The notes beneath the pieces were generated by a model. That model saw only the letters and a program-made list of their open reading frames with translations. It ran no database searches and had not been told where the DNA came from. Shown here in pieces: positions 58,444 to 59,118 of a DNA stretch of 59,118 bases. Position 1 is the first letter of the stretch. Each line of letters begins with the position of its first letter. Location: assembly GCA_018242165.1 (NCBI GenBank), contig JAFECL010000017.1, positions 24,200 to 83,317 of the forward strand. Direction: 5' to 3'. The stretch comes from Pseudomonadota bacterium. Lineage in GTDB: Bacteria > Pseudomonadota > Alphaproteobacteria > Sphingomonadales > Sphingomonadaceae. Made by a program: the position numbers and the translations under genes.

Positions 58444-59118
58444 TCAGGGCAGGGCGGTCACCTGCCGGGCAAAGGCGGCGGCATCGGCCAGCACCGGGGC
58501 GCGGCCCCGCAGCGGGCGGGCCAGCGCGGTGACAATCCCGACATGGCCCACCCCGGGGTAGGTCCGCCGCTGAACCGGCACCCCGGCGCGGGCCAGCGCG
58601 GCGGCCAGGCTTTCGGCATTGCGCGGGCCCACGGTCACATCCTTGCCGGCCACCGCCAGCAGCGCCGGCGGGGCACCCGGCGCCACGTGGTTGATCGGCT
58701 GGGTGGCGGCCAGATCGTCGGCCTGGCCAAAGGCGGCCCGGGTGGCATCGCTTTTCAGCGGTACGAAATCATAGGGGCCAGCGAGGCCGATGAAGCCCTT
58801 CAGCCACGGCCGCTCGCCCAGCCAGCGCGCATCATAGGCCAGCATCGCCGCATTATAGGCCCCGGCGCTGTGGCCCATCACCACCACCCGGTTGGGATCG
58901 CCGCCATATTCGCCGACATGGGCGCGCACCCAGCGCAGCGCCGCCGCGCCATCCTCGAGAAAGGCGGGATAGCGCACCTGCGGCACCAGCCGGTAATCGG
59001 GCACCGCCACCACGAAGCCCTGCGCCGCCAGCGCCCGGCCGGCAAAGCCATAGCCTTCGCGCATCCCCGAATTCCAAGATCCGCCATAGAGGAAGACGAT
59101 CACCGGCAGCGGCGCGCC
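58444..59118 (-). CDS. Alpha/beta hydrolase, carboxylesterase-like, partial
   Basis: The reading frame continues past the right edge, where it reads APLPVIVFLYGGSWNSG, so the N-terminus is missing. The visible ~224 residues show the oxyanion loop FLYGGSWNSGMREGYGF (HGG-like with YGG), the nucleophile elbow VMGHSAGAYNAAML (Ser in GHSAG), an Asp candidate near AVAGKDVTVGPRN, and the C-terminal His in VGHVGIVTALA. It fits the hormone-sensitive-lipase/BD-FAE-like esterases. Substrate is unknown. No neighbour suggests a pathway. Confidence 0.85.
   Translation of the reverse strand, partial: GAPLPVIVFLYGGSWNSGMREGYGFAGRALAAQGFVVAVPDYRLVPQVRYPAFLEDGAAALRWVRAHVGEYGGDPNRVVVMGHSAGAYNAAMLAYDARWLGERPWLKGFIGLAGPYDFVPLKSDATRAAFGQADDLAATQPINHVAPGAPPALLAVAGKDVTVGPRNAESLAAALARAGVPVQRRTYPGVGHVGIVTALARPLRGRAPVLADAAAFARQVTALP

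Overview
The window is about 59 kb of very GC-rich chromosomal DNA carrying roughly 62 protein genes, one tRNA and no rRNA. The gene set suggests an alphaproteobacterium of the Sphingomonadales type (Novosphingobium/Sphingomonas-like): one long Rsh (p)ppGpp enzyme, a MucR zinc-finger regulator beside fur, an hflK-hflC-degP block, a class II DAHP synthase, O-succinylhomoserine sulfhydrylase and a TelA/XpaC-like pair. The taxonomic placement is inference from gene content and codon use, because no rRNA is present. LAYOUT, left third: hemH (cut by the left edge), a molybdenum-hydroxylase large subunit and mrp form a tight minus-strand run. Facing it are hflK-hflC-degP (membrane and periplasmic protein quality control), then rsh, a DUF1905 gene, sthA, xdhC, a tonB-like gene, and a PHA-system/XpaC-like/telA operon. 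Next come miaB, plsC-fur, mucR, rimI-tsaB, rutE and nifU, all on the minus strand, with a DUF1801/cupin pair inserted on the plus strand. MIDDLE: a low-GC small gene that looks like a Tsi6-type immunity gene sits between repeat sequences. It is followed by a DUF1003 gene, an M16 metallopeptidase, aroF class II, an outer-membrane protein with a small partner, DUF4337, PilZ, ParB-like, SulP plus a phosphotransferase, MaoC, trmL, a DUF1254/1214 protein, tRNA-Thr(TGT), an RNase H-fold protein coupled to rarA, and a His-rich PadR regulator. RIGHT THIRD: GT4 glycosyltransferase, a 38-bp perfect hairpin, an SdpI-like protein, recO, leuB, a polyprenyl-phosphate glycosyltransferase fused to GtrA converging on a PMT-type mannosyltransferase, metZ, a low-GC lone Mrr restriction gene, apaG, a LysR regulator, a low-complexity Lys/Ala/Pro protein, bdhA-mocA, a retropepsin-like/TPR protein, a coiled-coil porin and a partial esterase. 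HOW PARTS FIT: three dispersed loci (molybdenum hydroxylase, xdhC, mocA-like) could serve one molybdenum-hydroxylase pathway. The GtrA-fused transferase and the PMT protein could make and use a lipid-linked sugar. tsaB, miaB, trmL and rimI serve translation. The most interesting unexplained signal is a repeat of about 160 bp with a terminal hairpin and a boxA-like core, present at 23687-23851 and inverted at 49711-49867. Each copy lies in the gap just upstream of a low-GC gene (the Tsi6-like gene and mrr). No insertion sequence, prophage or CRISPR array was seen.
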